Shown: positions 7,128-15,195 of the stretch, piece by piece
How positions within the stretch are numbered: the first letter of the stretch is position 1
Layout: every line of letters starts with the position of its first letter
Source of the DNA: CAZGOM01 sp964542875
GTDB taxonomy: Bacteria > Planctomycetota > Phycisphaerae > Phycisphaerales > Phycisphaeraceae
Assembly (NCBI GenBank): GCA_964542875.1
Contig: CAZIWA010000010.1
Location: 1-64,000 of the forward strand
Direction of reading: 5' to 3'
Length of the DNA: 64,000 nt
Translations under genes and position numbers: made by a program
The notes under the pieces: generated by a model
Told to the model about the DNA's origin: nothing
Database searches by the model: none
The model's input: the letters and a program-made list of their open reading frames with translations, nothing else

Positions 7128-9890
7128 CTATTCCTTCTTCACATCGGGCATCATCGGCTGGGTCTGGCGAACCATCTTGATGAAGTCCGCCCGGTGGCCT
7201 GCGATGTCGTTACCCATGCCGTTTTCGGCAAGATCCAGCACTTGCAGCAAAGTTGCGTTTCCGGCGTATTTGCTCTTGCGGAGGATCATCCCGTACTCCG
7301 CCACCGCGGCGGCGAAGTTGAAGTCCGCAGTCGGACGTGGACGGGCAATCCTCAAGCGGGTGTCGACCATCTTCACCGGCACTTCGATCAGCTTGCTGGT
7401 GCCTTGCTCATCGGGCGCGTCGGGTGCCTTATAGCGCAGTTTGACGGTCAACATCTCCTGCCGATCGCCTTTGGGCTGCACCTTGGGCTCCGGAGCCTCC
7501 TGGTACTTCAGCGGGTCCACCTCGGGCTTGCCGGGTTTCTCCGCGAGCTTCGGCGCTTCCATGTCCAACTTGTCCATCTGGGTCTGGAGTTCCACAAGCT
7601 TGTTTTCCAACGCCTGGATCTGCGCCACGTACCGCTTGAGGGCATCTTCGGACATCTTGGCGACGGTCAATGTGTGCCGACGCTCTTCGATCTGCCGCTT
7701 GGCCTGCGCAATCTCTTCCTGGAGTTGCGCCACACCTTCGGGCGCGGGTGCCGGGTCGGGCAGCCATGCCGGTACCACTTCATACAGAGCCGTGACCGTG
7801 TGGCCGGCGCCGATATCCCCCGCGTCTTTCAGGTCGTTATTGAAGTCTTCCTTGGCCATAAGCCGGTTTTCATATCCGATGAGCCGATAGCTCTTGACCG
7901 TGGCGGGGTTGAACTCCACCTGGATCTTCACATCCTTGGCAATGGTGTACAGGGTGCCCGCCATCTGTTCCACCAGGGCTTTTTGCGACTCTTTCAGGGT
8001 ATCGATGTATCCATAGTTACCGTTGCCCTTACGGGAAAGCTCTTCAAGCGTGCTGTCTTTAAGGTTGCCCATGCCGAAGCCGAAGATAGAGAGGTAGACG
8101 CCGGTTTTAGCGTTCTTCTCGATCATGTCCGTCAGTTCGGAGCGGCTAGTGACGCCGACGTTGAAGTCGCCGTCGGTCATGAGGATGACCCGGTTGCTGC
8201 CGCCTTGGATGAAGTTTTCGGTTGCGGTTTTGTAGGCCAGGGCAATGCCCTGGCCGCCGTTGGTGGAGCCACCTGCCGAGAGCTTATCCAATGCCCCCAT
8301 AATGACGGCTTTGTCTTTGCCGGAGGTGGACGGCAGCACCAGGCCAGATTTACCTGCGTAGACCACGATGGACACCCGGTCCTGCTCACGGAGTTGCGTC
8401 ACCAGGAGCTTGAGCGACTGCAACACCAGAGGCAGCTTTTTCTCGGTATTCATCGAGCCGGAAACGTCGATCAAAAACACCAGGTTCGCAGGTGGAAGTT
8501 TTTCAGGTGCGATCTCCTTGCCCTTGAGTCCAACCTTCACCAGAAGATGATCCGGGCTCCAGGGAGCAGGATGGGTCTCCACATGAACCGCAAACGGCCG
8601 GTCATCCGCAGGCTGGGAGTATTCGTAAGGGAAATAATTGATGAGTTCTTCGATCCGGACCGCACCGCGAGGCGGGCGCTGATTGTTGGAAATCATCCGC
8701 CTGACGTTGGCGTATGAGGCGGTATCCACATCGATGGAGAAGGTTGAAAGCGGGTTTCCCAACGCCTTGAGGAAGGCGTTTTCCGTGATGGCGTCGTAAG
8801 CTTCCTGGGCTGACACCACCGCGTCCTGACGCACGATCTCCGACGCCCTGAGATCCTGCGCCTGCTTCTGGACCTGGTCAGCGTCGTATTTGTCATCCGT
8901 GAGGCCAAAACTCTTCGCTACTGCGCCTCGGGTAACCGCGCCTGCTTCTTCCTTGCTGAGGGAGGAATGCTCGGTGATATACCCGGAGGAAGACTCTTTA
9001 TGCCTCTTGTAAATCTCCCTTATTCGCGCTTCATCGACCTGTAGCGAGGGCGCTCCATTGGGCCTGGACGCTGCAGACTTCTTGTCTTCCAATATATTCT
9101 GGGATGGCTCGTTGTTCCTGAACTGGCCATGGTTATCTCCCCAGAGGACCGTGCCTTTCCAGTCCTGGGTTGCCCCGCTGCTGGTGGACCACACAGGCCT
9201 TGGCCCACTGCTGGACACTCCACCACCGCCGCTGCCACCTGAGCCGCCGCCACCATCACCGCGTATCCCAACAGCCATTTCAGGAGATGCAGGTTTCCCC
9301 GCAGGTGCGGCCGAAGAAGCAGGCGCCATGGGAGGCAATGGCAGAGGCGATACCGAAGATCCCGCCGAGTACCCTAACTGAGAGCTGGGCTGGGGAGCAT
9401 TGGATGTTTGACTCTGATCAACGCTATCTGCAGCCGCTTTTTGCTTGCTCTTGAACATCTGAGCTGTTTCTTGCCTCGGGCCAGATAGTTGAGACCGATT
9501 AACCATCCTCGACGCTTCGCCAACATTGCGAGATACCTTTTCGACCTCATATTGTTGCCGCTTGCCCCAGTCCACGTATACGAAGGCCGCAATCGCGCAG
9601 GCCGCCACCGCACTCAGCGGGAACACGAACTTCCGGAAGTTAAATGACCCCTTCTTCTTGGAAGCCTGGTCAATGACGGTCTTTTGATCACTGGTCAGCC
9701 CGGGGCTCTTCTCCAGTGCGAACTCGGCGCTCAGCCCGGAAGCCGTTTCCTGAACCTCCTGCACAAAGGCCCGGGCCTCGGCGTCCTTCATCAGCAGCGC
9801 CTTGACCTCTTCCAATTCCTCCGGAGTGAAGAACTCCGTTTCGCCCAGGGCGAATGCCGTCAGCTTGATTTGAATTTCTTCGGTGAGCAT
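7128..9890 (-). CDS. Membrane VWA protein with anti-sigma-like N-terminus
   Basis: The 920-residue product has a short acidic cytoplasmic helical region (1-85), one membrane span (about 88-107), then a long Ser/Gly/Pro-rich linker with a poly-Gly tract near residue 215. A YfbK-type module follows: FSIDVDTASYANVRRMI, a VWA domain with DVSGSM at about 474-479, and a DUF3520-like C-terminal domain interrupted by a coiled-coil insert (LQEEIAQAKRQIEERR). The N-terminal arrangement, directly downstream of an ECF sigma gene, suggests it could act as the anti-sigma factor, with the VWA part sensing outside the membrane. That role is inference. AAGGAG lies 6 bases before the ATG. It is co-directional with its shorter lipoprotein paralogue 75 bases downstream. 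Confidence 0.85.
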   Translation of the reverse strand: MLTEEIQIKLTAFALGETEFFTPEELEEVKALLMKDAEARAFVQEVQETASGLSAEFALEKSPGLTSDQKTVIDQASKKKGSFNFRKFVFPLSAVAACAIAAFVYVDWGKRQQYEVEKVSRNVGEASRMVNRSQLSGPRQETAQMFKSKQKAAADSVDQSQTSNAPQPSSQLGYSAGSSVSPLPLPPMAPASSAAPAGKPASPEMAVGIRGDGGGGSGGSGGGGVSSSGPRPVWSTSSGATQDWKGTVLWGDNHGQFRNNEPSQNILEDKKSAASRPNGAPSLQVDEARIREIYKRHKESSSGYITEHSSLSKEEAGAVTRGAVAKSFGLTDDKYDADQVQKQAQDLRASEIVRQDAVVSAQEAYDAITENAFLKALGNPLSTFSIDVDTASYANVRRMISNNQRPPRGAVRIEELINYFPYEYSQPADDRPFAVHVETHPAPWSPDHLLVKVGLKGKEIAPEKLPPANLVFLIDVSGSMNTEKKLPLVLQSLKLLVTQLREQDRVSIVVYAGKSGLVLPSTSGKDKAVIMGALDKLSAGGSTNGGQGIALAYKTATENFIQGGSNRVILMTDGDFNVGVTSRSELTDMIEKNAKTGVYLSIFGFGMGNLKDSTLEELSRKGNGNYGYIDTLKESQKALVEQMAGTLYTIAKDVKIQVEFNPATVKSYRLIGYENRLMAKEDFNNDLKDAGDIGAGHTVTALYEVVPAWLPDPAPAPEGVAQLQEEIAQAKRQIEERRHTLTVAKMSEDALKRYVAQIQALENKLVELQTQMDKLDMEAPKLAEKPGKPEVDPLKYQEAPEPKVQPKGDRQEMLTVKLRYKAPDAPDEQGTSKLIEVPVKMVDTRLRIARPRPTADFNFAAAVAEYGMILRKSKYAGNATLLQVLDLAENGMGNDIAGHRADFIKMVRQTQPMMPDVKKE

Positions 9891-9990
9891 GGTTGGCTCC
9901 TTACTCTTTCTAAACTCGTCCCGGCGCCGCAGCGCTCTGGGTGATTTGCTTAATCGATCAAAAACAATGTTCTGTTTAAAGGCCCCCGGA

Positions 9991-10497
9991 CTACGCCAGT
10001 TGCTTTCTGAGTGACGCCAGACCGGTGTGGATGAGGTATCCCACGTTGGAAACGCTCATCTGCGTAATCTGGGCGATCTCCCGATAGCTCATGTTGTGCT
10101 GGAACTTGAGCCGTATCACTTCCTGCTGGTGGTCCGGCAGGCTGGTAAGCAGCTTGAGCATTAAGGAGGTTGTTTCCGTTTGCTCGGCCTTGTCGGCAGG
10201 GTCGGCGCTGTGGCCGGGCCTGTCGTCGATGACATCTGGTGAACTTGGTTTCATACGCTTTTCCTTTCGGAGTTGGTCCAGCGCCAGGTTCCGGCACACC
10301 GTGTACAGCCAGGCTGATTCAGAGGTGGTCAGGTCTGCTGCCTGCACCTTGCATAGGCGCAAAAAGACTTCCTGAACCGTGTCCCTGGCTTTCTCCGTGT
10401 CATGGAGAAAGCGCATGGCATACAAGGTGAGCGGCCGCTCATATCGTGCGACGAGGCTCTGGACCCATTCCTGATGGCTGTGTTGATTGCCGGTCAT
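9991..10497 (-). CDS. ECF-type RNA polymerase sigma factor
   Basis: The 168-residue protein has sigma region 2 (RYERPLTLYAMRFLHDTEKA, then ESAWLYTVCRNLALDQLRKE) and region 4 with a helix-turn-helix (MSYREIAQITQMSVSNVGYL), the complete set for an extracytoplasmic-function sigma factor. The ATG giving MTGNQHSH is preferred over a TTG start 45 bases upstream, because GGAG precedes the ATG. It heads an operon with two VWA proteins, the first of which has a membrane span and a short cytoplasmic tail fit for binding a sigma factor. The pair probably responds to a cell-envelope signal. The target promoters cannot be read from this window. Confidence 0.92.
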   Translation of the reverse strand: MTGNQHSHQEWVQSLVARYERPLTLYAMRFLHDTEKARDTVQEVFLRLCKVQAADLTTSESAWLYTVCRNLALDQLRKEKRMKPSSPDVIDDRPGHSADPADKAEQTETTSLMLKLLTSLPDHQQEVIRLKFQHNMSYREIAQITQMSVSNVGYLIHTGLASLRKQLA

Positions 10498-10610
10498 ACC
10501 CGGAGTACTCCGTTGTGCGCGCTCAAGCAATATGACGGACAAATGACGGTTTTCTTAGGCAGAAGGCAAAAATTAAATTTATACTCCTCACCCCGCCCCC
10601 GGAATGCCCC

Positions 10611-11408
10611 TTGCCTCCCGGAACCCCGGAACGAAAGAACACGCCCTTGAGCTTTCAGCTTTCCAAATACGCCAAAGCCCACTTCCCGGACATCGCCAAC
10701 CGGAAAGAGCGTGAGCACGCCGGCGAATGCGACCTGGTCCACCTCTACTTTGACCGTGCAAAAACAGGCTATTACATCGAAGTGGGCGCAAACGAACCCA
10801 AGCGTTCCTCCCAGACCTGGATGCTGGAGCAAACCGGCTGGACGGGCCTTCTGATCGAGCCCAACCCGGACCTGTGCGATCTTTTGCGCAAGGAACGCCC
10901 CAAGTCCACCGTCGTTCAGGCCGCTGCAGCAGGCGCCGCAGATGTGGGCAAGGCGAAATTCCACATTGCCAAGAACAACCTGCACTCTTCCCTCTCAGGC
11001 GGAAACGTCGACTTTAACCCCGACATTCTCCGCGTGATCGAAGTGGATGTCCTCACACTCGATTCCATCATCCAAAACAACGCCAGCCCGAAAATTGACT
11101 TCCTTTCCATCGATGTGGAAGGCCACCAGCTCGCTGTGCTTAAAGGCATCGACTTTAAAAAACATGCCCCCCGGCTGGTGATGATCGAAGACCATCTCAC
11201 CAGTTACCAAACCCATCTCTTCATGGGTACCGTCGGCTATCGGCTGGTGAAGCGAACCGGCCTCAACAACTGGTACATCCCCGCTGGCCAGCCGTTCACC
11301 ATGACCACCCCTGGCGAGCGCCTGAGCCTTTTCATGAAGCTCTGGGTGCGCACGCCTGCACGCGCCATGCGTGCATGGGTGCGCAAACGGTTCGTGGCCG
11401 GGCACTGA
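10611..11408 (+). CDS. FkbM family methyltransferase
   Basis: This 265-residue protein has the FkbM-type SAM-dependent methyltransferase fold. GYYIEVGANEPKRSSQT is the glycine-rich SAM-binding strand, LLIEPNPDLCDLL the acidic ribose-binding strand, and FLSIDVEGHQLAVLKGI the family hallmark. These enzymes usually O-methylate sugars or small hydroxylated compounds. The substrate is unknown. The start is uncertain: a TTG at 10611 gives the listed length, and a second in-frame TTG follows 12 codons later; no in-frame ATG precedes the domain. It is transcribed away from the sigma operon and converges on the secreted protein gene at 11432 with only a 23-base gap. Confidence 0.85.
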   Translation: MPPGTPERKNTPLSFQLSKYAKAHFPDIANRKEREHAGECDLVHLYFDRAKTGYYIEVGANEPKRSSQTWMLEQTGWTGLLIEPNPDLCDLLRKERPKSTVVQAAAAGAADVGKAKFHIAKNNLHSSLSGGNVDFNPDILRVIEVDVLTLDSIIQNNASPKIDFLSIDVEGHQLAVLKGIDFKKHAPRLVMIEDHLTSYQTHLFMGTVGYRLVKRTGLNNWYIPAGQPFTMTTPGERLSLFMKLWVRTPARAMRAWVRKRFVAGH

Positions 11409-11431
11409 ACGCCACGCAAAACCAAGCCGGC

Positions 11432-12508
11432 CTATTCGCCCGGCAATTCATTGGTGCCGTCAGGCTGCACCACGATTCTCGCCTTTATTTCCATCGGAAT
11501 CTCTTCCGGGGTCGGGTTCAGCTCCAGCAACCCCAGCCGGAATTTGAAATACTTGCCACCCAGCTTGCCGTAAAACGTCGGCCCCAGCACCGGGGCTTTG
11601 TTAGCGCTGGAAAAATCACCGATGTCCTTGAGCTTGAACATGATCTGCTTGCGGTAAAGCGCGGCGTCCACAGGCGCTTTGCTTAATGAGACGAATTCAT
11701 CTTTCACTTCCGACACCCTGCGCACCAGGATTAATCCATCTTCCGGGCCGGTGGTCCAAAGCGTAAAGGTATTGGGGCACATGTTCGACCGCACACCCGC
11801 GGAATACATCGTCAAGGACTTCACCGGCTCGGCGTCGCTCTCCGTCTCATTGGCGCGGATGATCATCGCATTGCTGATCTTCTTGGCGGCAATCGCCGCT
11901 TTGGCTTCTCCGAGGTTTTTATAGCTGTTCAGTTCCGCCTTGGAAGTGGCTGGGTCCAGCCACAGCATGTAGGTGTTGAACTGCTTGCCCTCCAGCTTGA
12001 ACGCCATGGCCAGGTCCTGACCGGCGGGTGAGGCCTTGACCTCGGGTTCCGGCACCATATCCAAAGTCCAATCCACCGTAACGGGCTCGGTGTCCGTCTG
12101 GCCGGGCTTGGCATTGGGGATCTGCGCGCGCCAGAACTTCACTTCAGACTGGCGCAGCGGCTTTGGCCCCGTCCGCCATGCCGTCACCACCACAGTGCTC
12201 GCCCGCTCCACTTTCGCAGTGATGTTGGTTTTGCCTTCGTGCGGCCACTCCATCACCTTCATTTTGCCGTTGCTGATGGTCATCGCAGTGATGCGCACGC
12301 TCAGCCCGCGCGTATTGGTGTCCCCTTCCGGCAGTTTCACTTTCAAGTTGAGCGTGACATTGCCTTTGATTAAATCCGCCGGGGTTTCGCTGGAAAGGTT
12401 CACCCCTGCGGCCGGCTCCGGCTTGTTTTGCGCATGCGTCAGGCCAGGCATGCAAACCAGCAACGCCCCACAAAGTGCTCCCCTAAGCATAAATCGCGAC
12501 TTGATCAT
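11432..12508 (-). CDS. Secreted protein of unknown function, paralogue 1
   Basis: I do not recognise this family. The 358-residue protein has a Sec signal peptide cleaved after THA at about residue 26, and the rest is predicted to be soluble and beta-rich. Its neighbour (12570-13724) is a clear paralogue. Both share DLIKGNV/DMIKGDV near the N-terminus, a KPGQTD.EPV segment, AMIIRANET in the middle, SSANKA, and a C-terminal ARIVVQPDG. AGGG precedes the ATG by 8 bases. Repeated phrases about halfway suggest two beta domains, but no catalytic motif is visible. Periplasmic or extracellular location is inferred from the signal peptide. Confidence 0.7.
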   Translation of the reverse strand: MIKSRFMLRGALCGALLVCMPGLTHAQNKPEPAAGVNLSSETPADLIKGNVTLNLKVKLPEGDTNTRGLSVRITAMTISNGKMKVMEWPHEGKTNITAKVERASTVVVTAWRTGPKPLRQSEVKFWRAQIPNAKPGQTDTEPVTVDWTLDMVPEPEVKASPAGQDLAMAFKLEGKQFNTYMLWLDPATSKAELNSYKNLGEAKAAIAAKKISNAMIIRANETESDAEPVKSLTMYSAGVRSNMCPNTFTLWTTGPEDGLILVRRVSEVKDEFVSLSKAPVDAALYRKQIMFKLKDIGDFSSANKAPVLGPTFYGKLGGKYFKFRLGLLELNPTPEEIPMEIKARIVVQPDGTNELPGE

Positions 12509-12569
12509 GACTGTTCACCCTCTTGTTTTTAGATTGCCCCAACCTCAACCTGTCGACCTCATTGGACGC

Positions 12570-13724
12570 TTACTGCCCCACAAGGTTCTTGGACCCATCA
12601 GGCTGAACCACGATTCTTGCCATCAGCTTAAGGGGTTCCTTGCTCGGGTCTGGGCTTAGCACCAGTTCATCAAGCTGTAATTTAAAGTACTTGCCGGCCA
12701 TCTTGCCGTAAAAAATCGGCCCTTTGGCATTGGCCTTGTTGGCGCTGGACATATCCCCCATATCGTTTTGCCGAAAAACCATGTGCTTGCGAAACAAATT
12801 CGCATTCTCCGGCGCCTGTGTCATGCGCGGAAAGTCTTCCGTGGGATTTGATACACGCTTGATCAGCAAAAGCCCGTCGCCCGGTTCGGTCATCCACATT
12901 GCGAGATACATCAATCCCTTGGCGCGGCGCTGCCCCTTGGAAACAACCTTGATGGTCCGAACGGGCTCTTCATCATTGTCGGTTTCATTGGCCCGAATGA
13001 TCATTGCGCTGGCCACACCTTTGGCAGCCAGGCCCGCCTGAAGGTCCTTGAGGTTGGGGAATGATTCGGTCTGCGGCTTACCTTCCTTATCAAACCAAAT
13101 GGCATTCACGTTGAACTGTGTGCCATCAAGCTTCAGGTCCCAGACAAAATCTGTTCCCGTCAGCCCGCCTTGGGCAATGGGTTCAAGCTCTTTGAGCTCA
13201 AGTGTCACATTCAGGTTCACAGGTTCAATATCGGTCTGGCCGGGCTTGGGGTTTGGCAATTCTGCCCGCCACATGAACTCCTTGGCGCTCAGTGCGGTTT
13301 TCTTATCTTTGCCCTCGGTTTTAGCGTCTCTTCCCGCGGTGAAAACCAGCACGCTGGCGCGCTCCAGCTTGCCTGAAATTTCTTCCTTGCCAAACTGCGC
13401 CCACTCATACAGCTTGGGGCGGCTGTTAAGAACGGTGTACCCCGCAACCCGGACATAAATATCCCGTCCCATCTTGGTCCCCTCCGGCAGAACCAGCTTC
13501 ACGGTGAAGTTCACATCACCCTTGATCATGTCAGGGGGGAACTCGGTTGATAGCTCCACCGGCTTGGCTGGCTCCACCACAGACGCCGAAGATTTCGCCG
13601 CAGGCTTGGCGGCTTTGGCTGGCTTAGGCTTGTCCTGCCCAAACAACAACCCCGGACGCGATCCCGGCGAAGAACCGGTCAAAACCATCAAAGCAACCAT
13701 GATTCCAAGGATTTTTCTCATCAT
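12570..13724 (-). CDS. Secreted protein of unknown function, paralogue 2
   Basis: This 384-residue paralogue of the downstream gene (11432-12508) has a signal peptide (about residues 1-30, ending near LLFGQ). An Ala/Lys/Pro-rich linker follows (KPAKAAKPAAKSSA), then the shared beta-rich body with DMIKGDVNFTVKLVLPEG, KPGQTDIEPV, AMIIRANETDNDEEPV, SSANKA and ARIVVQPDG. The two genes are 61 bases apart on the same strand and probably form one transcription unit. The linker and an extra loop near residue 120 account for the length difference. No known family or active site could be named. Confidence 0.7.
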   Translation of the reverse strand: MMRKILGIMVALMVLTGSSPGSRPGLLFGQDKPKPAKAAKPAAKSSASVVEPAKPVELSTEFPPDMIKGDVNFTVKLVLPEGTKMGRDIYVRVAGYTVLNSRPKLYEWAQFGKEEISGKLERASVLVFTAGRDAKTEGKDKKTALSAKEFMWRAELPNPKPGQTDIEPVNLNVTLELKELEPIAQGGLTGTDFVWDLKLDGTQFNVNAIWFDKEGKPQTESFPNLKDLQAGLAAKGVASAMIIRANETDNDEEPVRTIKVVSKGQRRAKGLMYLAMWMTEPGDGLLLIKRVSNPTEDFPRMTQAPENANLFRKHMVFRQNDMGDMSSANKANAKGPIFYGKMAGKYFKLQLDELVLSPDPSKEPLKLMARIVVQPDGSKNLVGQ

Positions 13725-13887
13725 TGTGCTGTCTTCTTCCTATAGACCCCGCCAAAGGTAACCAACCTATGTTATCCCTTCATCTCACAGACGGCCCAGC
13801 CTCTTTCCGGTTCACGCCACATCATGAAAACACAACGCCCGGCGTCGGGGTAAAATCTCTCCTTCACCCCTACAGGACCCGCTCGTC

Positions 13888-14994
13888 ATGACCGGCAAAA
13901 TGAAATACGACCAGACGGTCAATTACGACACGCTCGACCTCTTCAAACGCGCCTGCCAGGTGGCCGCGGCCCAAACCACCCCCAACCTCACCAGGCACGG
14001 CATCAAAGAGGCTCCCTCCATCCGAGGCGAAAGCGTCTACCTCTTCGAAACCGAAAACGAATACCTCGCCCACGTGGAAGAAGCCCTGGGCACTAAAACC
14101 GTCGTCGCCGACGCTTTGTACAAGCTCACCGGTAAGAGCTACTACCGGAATGTCGCCATCGATGACGTCTCCACCATCGTCAATGACCTTTGCGTTTGCG
14201 GCGCCCTGCCCGTCTCCGTTGCCATGTATGCCGCAGTGGGCGACGGGGCCTACTTCGCCGACGACACCCGCAGAAACGACCTCGCCCAAGGCTTTGCCGA
14301 AGGCTGCCAGCTTGCCGGCGCCACTTGGTCCGGCGGGGAAACCCAAACCCTGCGCGACATCATCAAGCCCGACGCGCTCATTCTCGGCGGGTCCGCCATC
14401 GGGCGAATCTCTCCCAAAAATCTCCGCATCCCCTGCGTTGTCAACGACGGCGACGACATCATCCTCTTCGCCAGTTCGGGCGTGCATACAAACGGCCTCA
14501 CCATGTGCCGTTCTGTTGCCCAGAAGCTACCCCAGGGCTACCTCACGCCCCTGGCTGACGGCCAAACCTACGGCCAGGCCCTGCTGGCCCCGTCAGTCAT
14601 CTACACCCGCTTCATCGCTGACTGCCAGGCTCAGGGCATCAGCATCAATTACGCCGTCCATGTGACCGGGCACGGCTGGCGCAAACTCATGCGCCTCAGC
14701 GAGCCTTTCGTTTACAAGCTTCACTTCGTACCACCGGCCCAGCAGGTTTTCAAAACCCTCATGGACACGGAAAACCTTGACCTTTACGAAGCCTACGGCA
14801 CCTTCAACATGGGTGTGGGCTTTGCCGTCTATGTCTCCCCAAGCGACACACAGCGCATCCTTAAAACCGCACAGGCAGGCGGCTTCACCGCGTGGCACGC
14901 CGGCAAGGTTCATAAGGAAGGCGGCCGCAAGGCCGTCGAAATCACCCCACTGAAAATCACCTACGAAGCGGACACCCTCAACATCCGCAACTAA
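13888..14994 (+). CDS. purM: PurM-like (AIR synthase related) ATP-binding enzyme
   Basis: The 368-residue protein matches phosphoribosylformylglycinamidine cyclo-ligase in layout. It has an N-terminal segment VNYDTLDLFKRAC, the AIDDVSTIVNDLCVCGALP strand, the GGET phosphate-binding motif, SSGVHTNGLTMCR, VTGHGW and TFNMGVGFAVYV. PurM closes the imidazole ring to form AIR in purine synthesis. Several motifs are divergent: the usual GGETAEMPG reads GGETQTLRD, and the Gly triad in the late motif reads GHG. It may therefore be the housekeeping enzyme of a divergent lineage or a paralogue with another substrate. The ATG at 13888 has AGGA upstream. It stands alone and has a strong terminator. Confidence 0.7.
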   Translation: MTGKMKYDQTVNYDTLDLFKRACQVAAAQTTPNLTRHGIKEAPSIRGESVYLFETENEYLAHVEEALGTKTVVADALYKLTGKSYYRNVAIDDVSTIVNDLCVCGALPVSVAMYAAVGDGAYFADDTRRNDLAQGFAEGCQLAGATWSGGETQTLRDIIKPDALILGGSAIGRISPKNLRIPCVVNDGDDIILFASSGVHTNGLTMCRSVAQKLPQGYLTPLADGQTYGQALLAPSVIYTRFIADCQAQGISINYAVHVTGHGWRKLMRLSEPFVYKLHFVPPAQQVFKTLMDTENLDLYEAYGTFNMGVGFAVYVSPSDTQRILKTAQAGGFTAWHAGKVHKEGGRKAVEITPLKITYEADTLNIRN

Positions 14995-15030
14995 CGGACT
15001 TTTCAAAAACTCACCGGCCCCTTTTGTGTA

Positions 15031-15067
15031 TGCCCTGCTCGTCTCTTCACGAGCAGGGCATTTCCTT
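15031..15067 (+). terminator. Intrinsic terminator after the PurM-like gene
   Basis: A perfect 12-bp stem (15031-15042 with 15049-15060) with a 6-base loop is followed by TTTCCTTT on the plus strand, 37 bases after the stop of the PurM-like gene. Confidence 0.85.
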
Positions 15068-15125
15068 TATGCACACTGCCGCGCGTGCCCGCAGACGCAC
15101 GTGTGGTCCTCCGCCTGACAGGATG

Positions 15126-15170
15126 AAAAATACAAGAGGCACGGATCCGTTCGACGATCTGTGCCTCTTG
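15126..15170 (-). terminator. Intrinsic terminator of the 1890-residue surface protein gene
   Basis: A 15-bp stem with one G-U pair (15133-15147 with 15156-15170, 8-base loop) is followed on the minus strand by TATTTTTC. It lies 26 bases past the stop of the giant gene at 15196. Confidence 0.85.
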
Positions 15171-15195
15171 ATTTACCGATTAAACTCAACCCGCA

